A DNA stretch of 64,000 nucleotides from Desulfosoma sp. (GTDB lineage Bacteria > Desulfobacterota > Syntrophobacteria > Syntrophobacterales > DSM-9756). The DNA lies in NCBI GenBank assembly GCA_037481875.1, contig JBBFKY010000001.1, forward strand, positions 1-64,000, read 5' to 3'. The notes beneath the pieces are model-generated. The model was given only the letters and a program-made list of their open reading frames with translations, searched no databases and was not told the DNA's origin. Below are positions 8,327 to 17,302 of the stretch, one piece after another (position 1 is the first letter of the stretch; each line of letters opens with the position of its first letter). The position numbers were made by a program, and so were the translations under genes.

Positions 8327-9667
8327 TTAAAAGCCGGAAGCTTGTTGGCGCATGAGGTCAAGGGGCATTCCGGCGATCATTTTTTCCAATCCTTCCGGAC
8401 TCATGCCACAACGTTGCAGCGCAGGAATCACGGGTCGTGGATCCAGCCGTTCCAATTGACTTCCCGCGAGAAACCGGTTTGTGATGAAATCGGCCACGGT
8501 GATGAGGGCCACCTCTTCAGGAGTGGCCGAAACGCCCTCCGCCTTCGAGCTATGGTGTCCGGCAATCACATCGGCCACGTCCATGGGTATGTTCCAGTGT
8601 TGGACCAAAAGAGCTCCCACTTCCGTGTGATCCATGCCGAAAAATTCTTTTTCGATCTCTTTCAATGGGCGGTCGCCATGCTGGGCTTGTCGGTAGAACA
8701 GAGGGGCGTTCTCGGCTACCAATTGATCCAGGACGATCTTTCCGATGTCATGCAGCAACCCGTAAGTGTAGGCTCGCCCTTGGGGAAGCCCGAGCCGCTT
8801 GGCCATGAATTCGGCTCCCAGCGCCGTTGTAACGGCATGCTGAAAAAGACCGCCTTTGCATAAAGAATAGCCGCCGGTTCTGGAAGGGAAAACTGCGGAC
8901 AAAAAGACGGAAAGTGCCATTTGCAGGATACGCCTTTCGCCGAGAAAAACCAGCGCCCTGTCCAAGGAATCGATTTTTTCGGGAGCTCCATAGACGGGAG
9001 AGTTGCACAGGGCCAGCACCTTGGCCGCCAGCACCTGGTCCAAGCGAATTTCGCGGCTGATTTCTCCCATGTGGTAAGTTTCGGAACGCAAAAGGGAGAG
9101 AATCTTAAAGGCGGTTTGGGGAATGGGTTTGACGTCTTTGATGGCTCTTTCTAAAGCTTCCTTGTCCGGCTTGGAAATCTTTTCGGAACGTGCGGGCCGA
9201 AAAAAATGGCTACCCACGGGGACGATTTCCGGAGTCCAATCGCGGCAGTGCAGACGTAAGCAACAGGTAAAGGTCCCTCCTGTTTCACTGAGGATCACGG
9301 GAATTCGGGCCGCTCTCAAAAAAAGTTCCACGCGTTCCAGGGTACGCGCTCCCAATTGCAAGTCCAGCTGAACTTCATCACTGGGACCGACGATAGCCCC
9401 ACCGGCCACAGCCGCCCGCATGCGAAAAGGTTTGGCTCCTTTTTTCCCCAAGGCATCAAGGAACAAGGGAAGTCCTGTGGAAGCGTAACGCAAAGGTTCC
9501 GGAGGATCGAGGCTGGCGGTGAGAGGTTCGGCTAGGAGGGCGTGGAACAGGCCGCCCACTCCGGCTTCCTGATCCCACAGGGCCACCCCCACACAAGTGC
9601 CGAGATAAGCTTCAAGAACTTCATGGCCTTGACGGCAGATGGCCATATCGCCCGATGGTACAATCAC
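8327..9667 (-). CDS. CheD-HDOD fusion protein
   Basis: A 446-residue soluble protein joining two signalling modules. Residues about 1-160 are CheD, a chemoreceptor glutamine deamidase: the active-site Cys lies in YLGTCVGVALWD (about Cys25) and the His in GGLFHALL (about His42), with VAGGAIVG and VILSETGG in the usual places. Residues about 175-440 are an HDOD domain (KPIPQTAFKILSLL, CNSPVYG, GLLHDIGKIVLD, AGHHSS), a regulatory relative of HD phosphohydrolases. The start is taken as GTG at 9667 because AAGGAG sits six bases before it; a TTG five codons upstream is less likely. No chemotaxis genes lie nearby. The fusion suggests control of receptor modification by a stress or second-messenger input, which is inference. 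Confidence 0.85.
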   Translation of the reverse strand: MIVPSGDMAICRQGHEVLEAYLGTCVGVALWDQEAGVGGLFHALLAEPLTASLDPPEPLRYASTGLPLFLDALGKKGAKPFRMRAAVAGGAIVGPSDEVQLDLQLGARTLERVELFLRAARIPVILSETGGTFTCCLRLHCRDWTPEIVPVGSHFFRPARSEKISKPDKEALERAIKDVKPIPQTAFKILSLLRSETYHMGEISREIRLDQVLAAKVLALCNSPVYGAPEKIDSLDRALVFLGERRILQMALSVFLSAVFPSRTGGYSLCKGGLFQHAVTTALGAEFMAKRLGLPQGRAYTYGLLHDIGKIVLDQLVAENAPLFYRQAQHGDRPLKEIEKEFFGMDHTEVGALLVQHWNIPMDVADVIAGHHSSKAEGVSATPEEVALITVADFITNRFLAGSQLERLDPRPVIPALQRCGMSPEGLEKMIAGMPLDLMRQQASGF

Positions 9668-9807
9668 ATGCGCCTCCTTCAAGCCATTTGTGTCATTGTG
9701 CCCTCCCTATTTAAACACCACGCCGTCCTCGGGCAACACTCCAAAACAAAATTTTCTGGGTTGTCGGCAGGAGAAAAAAGAAAAACATCCTCGGGCGGAC
9801 CTGTCGG

Positions 9808-10134
9808 TTACTTTGTGGTGATCAGGTCCTTGATGGCTTCATATTTCTTTTCGCCGATCCCCTGAACATTCTTGATGTCTTCTGGATTCTTAAAGGGGCC
9901 GTGGGCTTGACGATACTGAACGATGCGCTCGGCGATGGCGGGTCCGATTCCGGGAAGCGCTTCAAGCTGTTTGGCATCGGCGGTGTTGATATTGATGAGA
10001 TTGGACGATTTTCCTGGGGTTGAAGTTTGTTGTTGACTTAAGGCGGGTCCAGCACACAAGGCGATGCAGGCGGCTAAAAGAAGGAGACACCATGCCGCCT
10101 TGTTTCGTGGCGTCGACGGGCTGATGGCTTTCAT
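9808..10134 (-). CDS. ComEA-like exported helix-hairpin-helix protein
   Basis: A 108-residue protein with an N-terminal signal peptide ending near GPALSQQ and one helix-hairpin-helix DNA-binding domain (ININTADAKQLEALPGIGPA, then KNVQGIGEKKYEAIKDLI). This is the short ComEA form found in many Gram-negative bacteria, thought to bind DNA in the periplasm during uptake for transformation. It lacks the membrane anchor of the Bacillus protein. The ATG follows AAAGGAG. It may be co-transcribed with the CheD-HDOD gene 140 bases downstream. Confidence 0.85.
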   Translation of the reverse strand: MKAISPSTPRNKAAWCLLLLAACIALCAGPALSQQQTSTPGKSSNLININTADAKQLEALPGIGPAIAERIVQYRQAHGPFKNPEDIKNVQGIGEKKYEAIKDLITTK

Positions 10135-10382
10135 GGATCACTCCTTTTGCCATGCCGACGAAGTCCGCCCAAGGATGTCCACTTGAATTTTTTCTTTCAT
10201 ATATCCGGTCTTCCAAGTTTTCGTCGATAGAAAAATGAACCCAGTGCGAGTGGGCGCAAAAAAAGGAAACGAAAGGGGTGTGCCCTCCTTCATGAACGGA
10301 TTGAGGACTTGCCGCTTGATGCCCGCTTCAGGCCGTGGCAGACTACGCCCACATGCTATCTCAAGCAAAGAAAGGGTCATGC

Positions 10383-11459
10383 ATGCAAGAGCTGCTCGAT
10401 TTGACCAAGACACTCATCACCTTTCGTACCATGCATTCGCGACCGGATGAAATTGGTCGCTGCGCCGACTTCATTGAATCCTTTCTACGAAATATTCCTG
10501 TGACCGTGCAACGCATGGATCAGGAAGGTGTTCCATCCCTTTGGGTTGGACCTTCAAGAAGGCGGGTTCCGGTGCTTTTCATGAGCCACTTGGACGTGGT
10601 GGATGCTCCGGAATCCTTGTTCGAACCTGTGGAACGTGACGGGCGCCTTTACGGACGCGGAAGCATCGATGACAAGTATGCAGTGGCCCTGTCTATGATC
10701 CTTCTCAAGCAACACATGAAAGAACTTGCAGCGAGAGGTCAAGGTCAGGAAGAGCTTCCGTTCGGTATTCTCATCACAGGGGATGAGGAAATAGGGGGGT
10801 ATCACGGAGCCCTTGCGGTTCTTCCGCATATTGCCGCCGATTTCGCCATCGCTTTGGACGGCGGCAGTTTGCGAGAAATCATCGTTAAGGAAAAGGGTAT
10901 TCTGCGCCTTCGTTTGACGGCTCGAGGCAAGAGCGCTCATGGAGCTCGTCCGTGGCTGGGGCGAAACGCCATTGAAATCCTCATGGAGGATCTCATGGCC
11001 GTTAAAGGTTTGTTTGCCATGGAAACAGAAGATCATTGGCATCCCACGCTCAATATCGGCCTCATTCGCGGCGGGCGTTCCGTCAACCAGGTTCCTGACA
11101 CCGCGGAAGCGCACTTGGATATTCGATACACGGAAAACGATGATCCTGGGGCTCTTGCTGAAGCCGTGCGACGCACCGTTCGTTCCCATGTGGAAGTGTT
11201 GGAACAGGAACCTCTCTTCATCGGAGAAACCGCAGGACCTGTTCAGACACTTTTGCGCCTTGTTCCGGACGCTCGATTGGGTCAAGCCCACGGGGCTTCC
11301 GATGCCCGTTTTCTTTCCCAATTCGGTATTCCCGGAATTGTCTGGGGAGCTGATGGAGAAGAAAGCCAGCATGCGGAAGATGAACATGTGGTCATTGAGA
11401 GTCTTTTTCGCCTCTATGAAGTGTTGGACCAGTTCGTGCGCCTCGTAGGAAGAGGCTGA
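10383..11459 (+). CDS. M20-family metallopeptidase
   Basis: A 358-residue zinc-dependent peptidase or deacylase of the M20 (DapE/ArgE/CPG2) family. Metal and catalytic motifs are in order: MSHLDVVD (His ligand, catalytic Asp), GRGSIDDKYAV (bridging Asp), TGDEEIGG (catalytic Glu and Glu ligand), ALDGG (Asp ligand) and a late His in ESQHAEDEHV. The middle RGKSAHGARPW segment belongs to the dimerisation lid. No signal peptide is present. The ATG at 10383 is preceded by AAGAAAGG; the frame is open to 10335 but that extension is not protein-like. The substrate cannot be named; dapE-type context is lacking. A small protein gene follows after 45 bases. Confidence 0.85.
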   Translation: MQELLDLTKTLITFRTMHSRPDEIGRCADFIESFLRNIPVTVQRMDQEGVPSLWVGPSRRRVPVLFMSHLDVVDAPESLFEPVERDGRLYGRGSIDDKYAVALSMILLKQHMKELAARGQGQEELPFGILITGDEEIGGYHGALAVLPHIAADFAIALDGGSLREIIVKEKGILRLRLTARGKSAHGARPWLGRNAIEILMEDLMAVKGLFAMETEDHWHPTLNIGLIRGGRSVNQVPDTAEAHLDIRYTENDDPGALAEAVRRTVRSHVEVLEQEPLFIGETAGPVQTLLRLVPDARLGQAHGASDARFLSQFGIPGIVWGADGEESQHAEDEHVVIESLFRLYEVLDQFVRLVGRG

Positions 11460-11504
11460 TCATGCCAAAGCCGCTTCGGCCGCGACGAGAAAGAAGGATC
11501 GTCT

Positions 11505-11903
11505 ATGGATCAGAGACCTCGACTGCTTGTCTGGAATTTCACGCCGGAAGAAAAAGAAAAACTGGACCGCATGCTGGAACTGGTCAAGGCTCCTCCGGCC
11601 TTCACCATTGCTCCACATCAAGGCCATCTGCTGGTTCGGGACATTCTTCACACAGATCAGGTGGGGAGCGAACCCTTTGAATGTCACGAAAAGATTGTGC
11701 TTTTTTATAACATTCCGCAAAAGGGAATTTTTTTTCTGATCCAAAAATTCAAGGACGCCAATCTTCCCAAGCCTATTTTTGCCGTGGTGACGGAACATTC
11801 CATTGATTGGCCCTTCAGCCGACTGGCAGCCCATCTCATCGAAGAACGGCGACAGGCTCGAGAACGCCTATCTCGAGAAACCACGGACGAAACCTCTTCA
11901 TGA
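11505..11903 (+). CDS. Small conserved protein, probably DUF3783 family
   Basis: A 132-residue soluble protein. The sequence alternates short hydrophobic strands and charged helices, with EKIVLFYNIPQKGIFFLIQK and PKPIFAVVTEHSIDWPFSRL as its core, a pattern I associate with the DUF3783 family of anaerobes, though I hold this only loosely. The C-terminal 25 residues are a charged helix. AAGAAGGA precedes the ATG. It is probably translated from the same message as the M20 peptidase upstream. No function is known. Confidence 0.6.
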   Translation: MDQRPRLLVWNFTPEEKEKLDRMLELVKAPPAFTIAPHQGHLLVRDILHTDQVGSEPFECHEKIVLFYNIPQKGIFFLIQKFKDANLPKPIFAVVTEHSIDWPFSRLAAHLIEERRQARERLSRETTDETSS

Positions 11904-11999
11904 ATCTCGAAACCGCAGCCTCCATGGGCCGTTGCCTTTCGGCGAACTCGACAATGGGGTTTGGGGTTTCAGCCACACCCCGGCCCCAGCCGTCAAGCG

Positions 12000-12264
12000 G
12001 TTCGGGCCGACCAATGTGTCGATCCCCACGAACAAATCATCCGGGCCAACAATTGGTTGTGCCACCCCAAGGAATCTGTAGGGGCCGACCTGGATGTCGG
12101 TCCTCATGGCCAAACCCTCAAGGACCACTGGTGGTAGGGCCATGCCAAACTACCCTTAAGAGCAGACCTGTGTCTCGGCCCCTCAAGGCCTACGGCCATG
12201 GTTCGGCTCCATCGCTTTTGTCACGCCATCCCTAGGTTTTCGAGCGGACCCATGGGTCCGCCTT
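12000..12264. repeat. Cluster of degenerate family A palindromes
   Basis: The 426-base gap between 11903 and 12330 holds no gene. It contains four weak relatives of the family A palindrome, at about 12000-12030, 12078-12104 (GGGGCCGACCTGGATGTCGGTCC), 12158-12184 and 12241-12264 (GCGGACCCATGGGTCCGC, perfect). They are spaced about 75-85 bases apart, as if from an old tandem array. Confidence 0.6.
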
Positions 12265-12329
12265 TAAAGAAGCTGAAACTTATGGTGGAAAAACTTCAAA
12301 AAGGAAGTGACTCACGTAAGGAGGAGACA

Positions 12330-13763
12330 ATGAACGTTCGTCGTCCATGGCTTCTTTGTGCCGGTTTGATCCTGTGGTCCCTGATCGGACCCGGCCCAAG
12401 CCTCGCCGTGGTCCAAGAAAGATCCGTAACCATCAGCCAGAACGGCCTCGCGCTGTTCCGGGAAGTGGACACGGTGGCTGTTCCTCCCGGACGGCACACG
12501 GTGGTGCTGGAAGGCTTTCCTCAGACCATGGATCCTCAGACCCTGTGGGTTCGGCCTTTAAACGAAGCGGAAACCTTTGTCTCGTACACGTTGGCGAGCC
12601 ATTTTCGACCCGTGACGGAAAACCAATTGCTCAAGAGCTATGTCGGAAAACCACTGGATCTGGTCATGACCAATCCTAAAGGAAGCCTGGACGCTCGCAT
12701 GGTGCGCCGGGTTCAATTGGTTTCCGAGGGGGGGGAAGGAGGATCTCCGGTATTTCTCACGGAAGAAGGCGTCTATGCGGGGGAGTACCATGGCATCTTT
12801 TTCCCGTCCCTTCCCGAGGAACTGAGTGTGACGCCCAAAGCTTTTTGGGATGTGGAAAACAAAGGGAAAGCTCCGGTGGAAGTGCAGGCCGAACGCCTGT
12901 ATGAAGCCGGTGGCCTGCAATGGAAGGCTCTCTACACACTCACCATGAACGAAGAAGCTTCTCGTGCCACCCTGGAAGGTCGTATTTTTTTGCATAACAC
13001 CACCGACATGGATTTTCCCGGCGTAAAAGTGCTCCTTTTAGCCGGAGATCTGCGTAAAGTGCCCAAGCGGAGTCGCCTACCCATGGCGCCCATGGGCGAC
13101 ATGGTTGGAGCGGCCAAGGCGGAGGCAGTGGAAGAAGCGGCTGTTTTTGAGTATCACTTGTACAGGCTTGCCGAACCTTTGAACCTGAAGAGCGGAGACC
13201 CCGTGCAGGTGCCTTGGGTCAAAGCCTCGGCGGTTCCTGTGGAACGACGTCTGGTGAGCACGGGGAACGGATCGAGCGCCGAATGGGGTTCGGAACGCAA
13301 GGAAAGTCGAAAGCAGCCGGTTCGAGTCCTCATCGACCTACAGAACGAGGAGGCATCCGGGCTCGGAATGCCTCTTCCGGCAGGCGTCGTGACTGCCCGT
13401 ATGATCACGCCTGTAGGGGAGGCCATTCCCCTGGGTGAAGATGCCATCGAACATACCCCCGTGCATGGGACGCTTCGTCTGGAATTCGGCCGCTCCTTTG
13501 ACGTCCAGGTGGAACGCGTCCTCGAGGACGCCAAAAAGATCGGCCAAAACGTGCAGCGCCTCCGTTGGACCTTGATTGTCAAGAACGCCAAAGCGCAACA
13601 GGAACGCGTGTTCTTGGAGGAGAGACTCTCGGGGGATTGGAAAATCGTCCAGTCGAGTCAGCCGCATGAAAAGGTTCATGCAGGGCTGGTGCGTTTTCCC
13701 GTGGATGTGCCCGCTCAAGGTCAGGTGCAGGTCACTTACGAGGTGGAAATCACGACACGTTGA
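12330..13763 (+). CDS. Exported DUF4139 domain protein
   Basis: A 477-residue protein with a signal peptide (residues 1 to about 25, LLCAGLILWSLIGPGPSLA). The mature part begins with a beta-rich domain carrying ISQNGLALFREV and PPGRHTVVLEGFPQTMDPQT, then the long DUF4139 domain (about 180-477, YEAGGLQWKALYTLTMNEE, VLIDLQN, RLRWTLIVKNAK, ERLSGDWKI). In this family the domain is extracytoplasmic and probably all beta. Its role is unknown. The ATG at 12330 follows TAAGGAGGAG; the open frame starts earlier at 12198 but that part lies in palindromic repeats. It converges on the BtuF gene. Confidence 0.75.
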   Translation: MNVRRPWLLCAGLILWSLIGPGPSLAVVQERSVTISQNGLALFREVDTVAVPPGRHTVVLEGFPQTMDPQTLWVRPLNEAETFVSYTLASHFRPVTENQLLKSYVGKPLDLVMTNPKGSLDARMVRRVQLVSEGGEGGSPVFLTEEGVYAGEYHGIFFPSLPEELSVTPKAFWDVENKGKAPVEVQAERLYEAGGLQWKALYTLTMNEEASRATLEGRIFLHNTTDMDFPGVKVLLLAGDLRKVPKRSRLPMAPMGDMVGAAKAEAVEEAAVFEYHLYRLAEPLNLKSGDPVQVPWVKASAVPVERRLVSTGNGSSAEWGSERKESRKQPVRVLIDLQNEEASGLGMPLPAGVVTARMITPVGEAIPLGEDAIEHTPVHGTLRLEFGRSFDVQVERVLEDAKKIGQNVQRLRWTLIVKNAKAQQERVFLEERLSGDWKIVQSSQPHEKVHAGLVRFPVDVPAQGQVQVTYEVEITTR

Positions 13764-13836
13764 GGGGCGAGTGGCGCCGGCATACGAAGCCCCTGGGTCT
13801 CATGGAATCGTAGGCTTTGAGATCAGAGGGCGAGCT

Positions 13837-14742
13837 TCAAGGAAACAAAGAGGGATACAGCCGACGAGCCAGATCTTCAGCGGCCTTGACGGCTCGTGGC
13901 CCGGGACGGGAATACAGCGCTTCATCCACCACCAGGACATGGTTCCGTTGGACGGCGCGTAATCGATCGAAATGGGCACGGTCTTTGGGATGACTGGGAT
14001 TCGGGTTCATGGGACCTTTCTGGACAATGTACACATCCGGGTCTAATGCCAGAAGGTTTTCCACGGACATCGGCACGATGGCCTCCGACTGGGACACCGC
14101 ATTGACGGCGCCGACGGTTTCCATGATCGCTTGAGGCATACCCCCTTGGCCCGCTACGGCCAGAGGATTGGAACGGATTTCAAACACGACGCGTGGCCGA
14201 TGAGGAGCCGCACGACAGGTGGACCGAACAGCTTCAAGCCGTTGGCGCAGGGCTTCGATAGCGGTTCGAGCTTGCTCGGTTCGGCCGACCAATAGGCCGA
14301 GCCGCTCCATGACGGCAAAGACCCCCTCAAAAGTCTTCGGTGCAAAAACCACTATGGGAATGCCCGCTTCTTCCAAGCGGGCCAGTTCGGGAGAGGCAGC
14401 ACGACGGCTGGCGCTTTGGACCACGAGGTCCGGTTGCAGACCCAGGATCATCTCCACATTGGGACGCATGTGGGTTCCTATGGAAGGGAGCTTGGAAATT
14501 TCCGAAGGGTAAGAGTCCGCCTGCGTGCGAGCCGCAAGAGTGTCTTCGGCCCCAATGGCGTAAAGCATTTCCGCGAAGGCTCCATAGAGAGGAATGACGC
14601 GGCGTGCCGGAGCCTCGAGACGCACGGTTCGCCCCGTATCGTCTATGATCTGCACGGCTGCCTCACCCAAAGATACTAACAGCCAGCACAGGATTCCCAT
14701 GAGAAAGCACAAGAGTTTTCGTTTTCCTGTCGGCAAAGCCAT
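13837..14742 (-). CDS. BtuF-type ABC transporter substrate-binding protein
   Basis: A 301-residue exported binding protein (PF01497). A signal peptide (residues about 1-27) is followed by AAVQIIDDTGRTVRLEAPAR, the standard first strand, then LPSIGTHMRPNVEMILGLQPDLVV and PDVYIVQKGPMNPNPSHP. It should bind a corrinoid or similar chelate in the periplasm and pass it to the permease and ATPase encoded upstream on the same strand. The ATG at 14742 has AAAGGGGAG before it; the frame extends 20 codons further but without support. It is separated from the ATPase gene by nearly 600 bases of repeats, so it may have its own promoter. The cobalamin riboswitch at the head of the unit points to B12 as substrate. 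Confidence 0.85.
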   Translation of the reverse strand: MALPTGKRKLLCFLMGILCWLLVSLGEAAVQIIDDTGRTVRLEAPARRVIPLYGAFAEMLYAIGAEDTLAARTQADSYPSEISKLPSIGTHMRPNVEMILGLQPDLVVQSASRRAASPELARLEEAGIPIVVFAPKTFEGVFAVMERLGLLVGRTEQARTAIEALRQRLEAVRSTCRAAPHRPRVVFEIRSNPLAVAGQGGMPQAIMETVGAVNAVSQSEAIVPMSVENLLALDPDVYIVQKGPMNPNPSHPKDRAHFDRLRAVQRNHVLVVDEALYSRPGPRAVKAAEDLARRLYPSLFP

Positions 14743-14832
14743 GAAGCTCCCCTTTTTGAAGCTTTGATGGAAAAACGTGCAAACCCACCGCCTTTTCGCC
14801 ATGGATCTGGTATGCGGCCTTGTCTTTTAGGG

Positions 14833-15122
14833 GCGGACACATCGGTTCGCCCCTACAGGTCAACCACGAGTTGCCGTTCTGCCGGCGGACATCAACATCG
14901 GTGGCCCTACGGGAAGGGCCCGCGTCGTTGTGATCGGGTCCGCTTGGGCGATGGAGGCATGTTGAGGCGGACACATCGGTTCGTCCCTACAGGTCAACCA
15001 CGAGTTGCCGTTCTGCCGGCGGACATCAACATGGGTGGCCCTACGGGAAGGGTCCGCGTCGTTGTGATCGGGTCCGCATGGGCGATGAGGGCATGTTGAG
15101 GCGGACACATCGGTCCGCCCCT
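14833..15122. repeat. 134-bp tandem repeat, two full copies and a partial third
   Basis: Two near-identical copies start at 14833 and 14967 and a third begins at 15101 and breaks off after about 22 bases: the period is exactly 134. Each copy opens with a family A palindrome (GCGGACACATCGG then TTCGCCCC or a variant) and then carries a conserved unique segment containing a second dyad (GGCCCTACGGGAAGGGYCCGCG). Copies one and two differ at only a handful of positions. The rest of the 14743-15339 gap holds no gene. A diverged copy in inverted orientation lies at 19625-19760. Confidence 0.9.
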
Positions 15123-15316
15123 CGAGCTGCCGCACGACAATTTGCTGAACGAGTGCACACGCTGGCACAGCCCGTTTACGTACATGCACATTTTTCTCAT
15201 AGAGGCGGCTGTAACAACCCTGCGAGAAGGGTGTGTCATGTTTAGTAGGATGAACCTGTTTGCCCCCACCAAAAACAACCCTTGGCAGCCACCGGTCAGG
15301 GAGTCACAGTGATCTG

Positions 15317-15340
15317 GGGGCGGACACATCGGTCCGCCCC
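15317..15340. repeat. Perfect family A palindrome at the end of the ATPase gene
   Basis: GGGGCGGACACATCGGTCCGCCCC is a full inverted repeat. Its outer base pair abuts the TAG stop codon of the minus-strand ATPase gene (stop on 15340-15342), so the element sets the end of that gene and could act as its terminator or mRNA 3' barrier. Confidence 0.8.
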
Positions 15341-16152
15341 TACAGGTCACCCCCGGCTCCGTTTTCCCGCGTCATCTTGCCCCTCGAGAAAAAAACCTGG
15401 CGGACATTGTTCCAACCCGGTACAGGGTAGACCATAGCCGAAGTTTCGTAAACTTCTTCCAGAATCCTTGGCTGCAACACCTCTTCGGTCGATCCGTCGG
15501 CTAGAATGCGACCGTGTTTTAAAAACACGAGCCGTCGGCAAAAAACGGCCGCGGTGTTGATGTCATGGAGCACAAAGACGATGGTGCGTTTTTCCTTTTC
15601 CTGCAAGGTCTTGAGCAGATCAAAAATCTGAAGCTTGCGATGCACGTCCATGGCCGAGACGGCTTCATCCAAGAGCAGAACCGGAGTGTTCTGAGCCAAA
15701 GCTTTGGCCACGAAAACCCTTTGGCGTTCCCCGCCGCTGAGCATGGTTATGGGCCTTTGAGCCAGATGAACAGTGTCGGTCCATTCCATGGCTTGTTCTA
15801 TGATTTTTCTGTCTTCCGGTGTTTCTCGGGAACCTCTTTTCTGATAAGGGTATCGGCCCATGGCCACCACATCTCGGCACGAGAAAGGATAAGGCACATG
15901 AATATCTTGGGGAACCACAGCCATAAGGCGGGCTCTTTCCCGAGGGGTCAGACTCTTCAAAGGGCGCCCGTTCCATCGAACACTTCCAAAAGCAATGGGT
16001 AACACCCCGGAAAGAGCTAGGATGAATGTGGTTTTTCCAGATCCGTTGGGGCCCAAAACGCCTACGAAATCTCCTGCGTCAATAACGAGATTGACGTCCT
16101 GCAAGACCTTACGATCCGGATATCCGCAGTGGAGCTGTTCGACCTGAATCAC
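15340..16152 (-). CDS. BtuD/FecE-type ABC transporter ATPase
   Basis: A 270-residue cytoplasmic ATPase that powers uptake through the FecCD-type permease. Walker A (GPNGSGKTT, about 36), signature LSGGERQRV (about 140), Walker B VLLLDEAVSAMD (about 158) and H-loop VLHDINT (about 193) are all intact. The GTG start overlaps the permease stop in a GTGA junction, so the two are translationally coupled. The last residues (RENGAGGDL) run into a palindromic repeat that supplies the stop codon. The riboswitch-headed operon points to cobalamin or a precursor as the cargo, but siderophore transporters look alike. Confidence 0.9.
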   Translation of the reverse strand: MIQVEQLHCGYPDRKVLQDVNLVIDAGDFVGVLGPNGSGKTTFILALSGVLPIAFGSVRWNGRPLKSLTPRERARLMAVVPQDIHVPYPFSCRDVVAMGRYPYQKRGSRETPEDRKIIEQAMEWTDTVHLAQRPITMLSGGERQRVFVAKALAQNTPVLLLDEAVSAMDVHRKLQIFDLLKTLQEKEKRTIVFVLHDINTAAVFCRRLVFLKHGRILADGSTEEVLQPRILEEVYETSAMVYPVPGWNNVRQVFFSRGKMTRENGAGGDL

Positions 16153-17285
16153 AACATCACGGACCTTTTTCTATGGATGAGCAAATAGGCGAAAAACGGG
16201 GCTCCGAGAATAGCCGTCACGACGCCCAAAGGGATTTCTCGACCGTCGGAAAGGATGGTTCGGGCCAGAGTATCGGACACAAGAGTTAAAAGAGCCCCGA
16301 GAATCATGGACGCGGGCAGGAGTTGCCGGTGCCTGGGGCCGAGGCATAAACGCGCCACATGGGGTACCACCAATCCGATGAAGCCCACAACACCGCTTAC
16401 GGCCACAGCCGCCGCCGCCATCAAGGAAGCGGCACCCAGAAGACGTCGTCGTACGGAATCCGTAGCCACGCCGCTTTGCAGGGCGGCCGTGTCTCCAAGA
16501 GCTAGTAGATCCAATTCTCGAGCATACAGGAAAATAATCCAGGATCCGACCAACATGTAAGGAAGCACGGCCAGCACATGACGCCAACTGCGCCCCGAAA
16601 GGCTTCCCATGATCCAGAAGACAATGGCCGAAAGGGATTCTTCGTGAAGGCTCTTCAGCAGACTGATCCAGGCTGAAAGAAACGTGGAAACGATGATGCC
16701 GGCCAGAACCAATGTGGTGGAATCTATTTTGCCCTGAAGACGCCCTAAGATGAGAACAAGGCTTAGGGCTCCGACCGCTCCCAGAAAAGCCATCATGGGC
16801 AAGGCACTCATGCCCCCAAGTTTCCATGATGCCCACCCGAAAAGGATGGTCAAAGAAGCCCCAAAGGCCGCTCCAGTCGACACGCCCAAAGTAAAAGGAT
16901 CCGCTAAAGGGTTCAGCAGAAGACCCTGATAAACAGTTCCGGAAACGGCCAGAGAAGCTCCCACGAGAAGAGCCAAAGCCACCCGTGCCAGGCGAAGCTG
17001 AAAAACGATGTAGTGGGCCGTGACCGCGTCTTTTTCTGAAAGCATGGAAGGGGAATCATGGAAAACCGAAGCTAGGACACGCCATAAAGTGTCGGGTTCA
17101 ATGGTGTAGGGTCCCAGGGTGATACCATAAAAAGAAAGTGTCGGAACAAGAAGAATCGTTGCCGTCCAAAACAGCCGAATTTGCCACACTTTTTCTGAAG
17201 TCATGTCAGGCGAAACCATGGCCTTGGAAGATGTTTCGCACTCCGAGGAGGATCCTCTTGCACAAGAAGCCTCTGCCACACCCAC
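16149..17285 (-). CDS. FecCD/BtuC-family ABC transporter permease
   Basis: A 378-residue inner-membrane permease with about nine to ten hydrophobic segments. The family features are clear: LALLVGASLAVSGTVYQGLLLNPLADP, TGAAFGASL, LVLAGIIVSTF, the coupling-helix region LSGRSW, and GFIGLVVPHVARL near the C-terminus. It forms a homodimer with the BtuD-type ATPase. I keep the GTG at 17285, 17 bases after the cbiL stop, because a GAGG lies upstream; an ATG 22 codons later (17219) would remove a non-conserved hydrophilic leader and is also possible. Confidence 0.9.
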   Translation of the reverse strand: MGVAEASCARGSSSECETSSKAMVSPDMTSEKVWQIRLFWTATILLVPTLSFYGITLGPYTIEPDTLWRVLASVFHDSPSMLSEKDAVTAHYIVFQLRLARVALALLVGASLAVSGTVYQGLLLNPLADPFTLGVSTGAAFGASLTILFGWASWKLGGMSALPMMAFLGAVGALSLVLILGRLQGKIDSTTLVLAGIIVSTFLSAWISLLKSLHEESLSAIVFWIMGSLSGRSWRHVLAVLPYMLVGSWIIFLYARELDLLALGDTAALQSGVATDSVRRRLLGAASLMAAAAVAVSGVVGFIGLVVPHVARLCLGPRHRQLLPASMILGALLTLVSDTLARTILSDGREIPLGVVTAILGAPFFAYLLIHRKRSVML

Positions 17286-17302
17286 AGGTTTTCCTCGATC
17301 CT

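Noticed and set aside
10554-11387. A 277-codon minus-strand frame
   Set aside because: It is a shadow of the M20 peptidase, which has all metal ligands in order.
14833-15122. CRISPR or group II-type repeat
   Set aside because: The unit is a 134-base tandem duplication whose spacer is also conserved; no cas or reverse transcriptase genes are present.
14743-15339. Short open frames rich in GGPMCPP-like peptides on the minus strand
   Set aside because: They are translations of the palindromic repeats and change frame between copies; the same peptides appear at every family A site.
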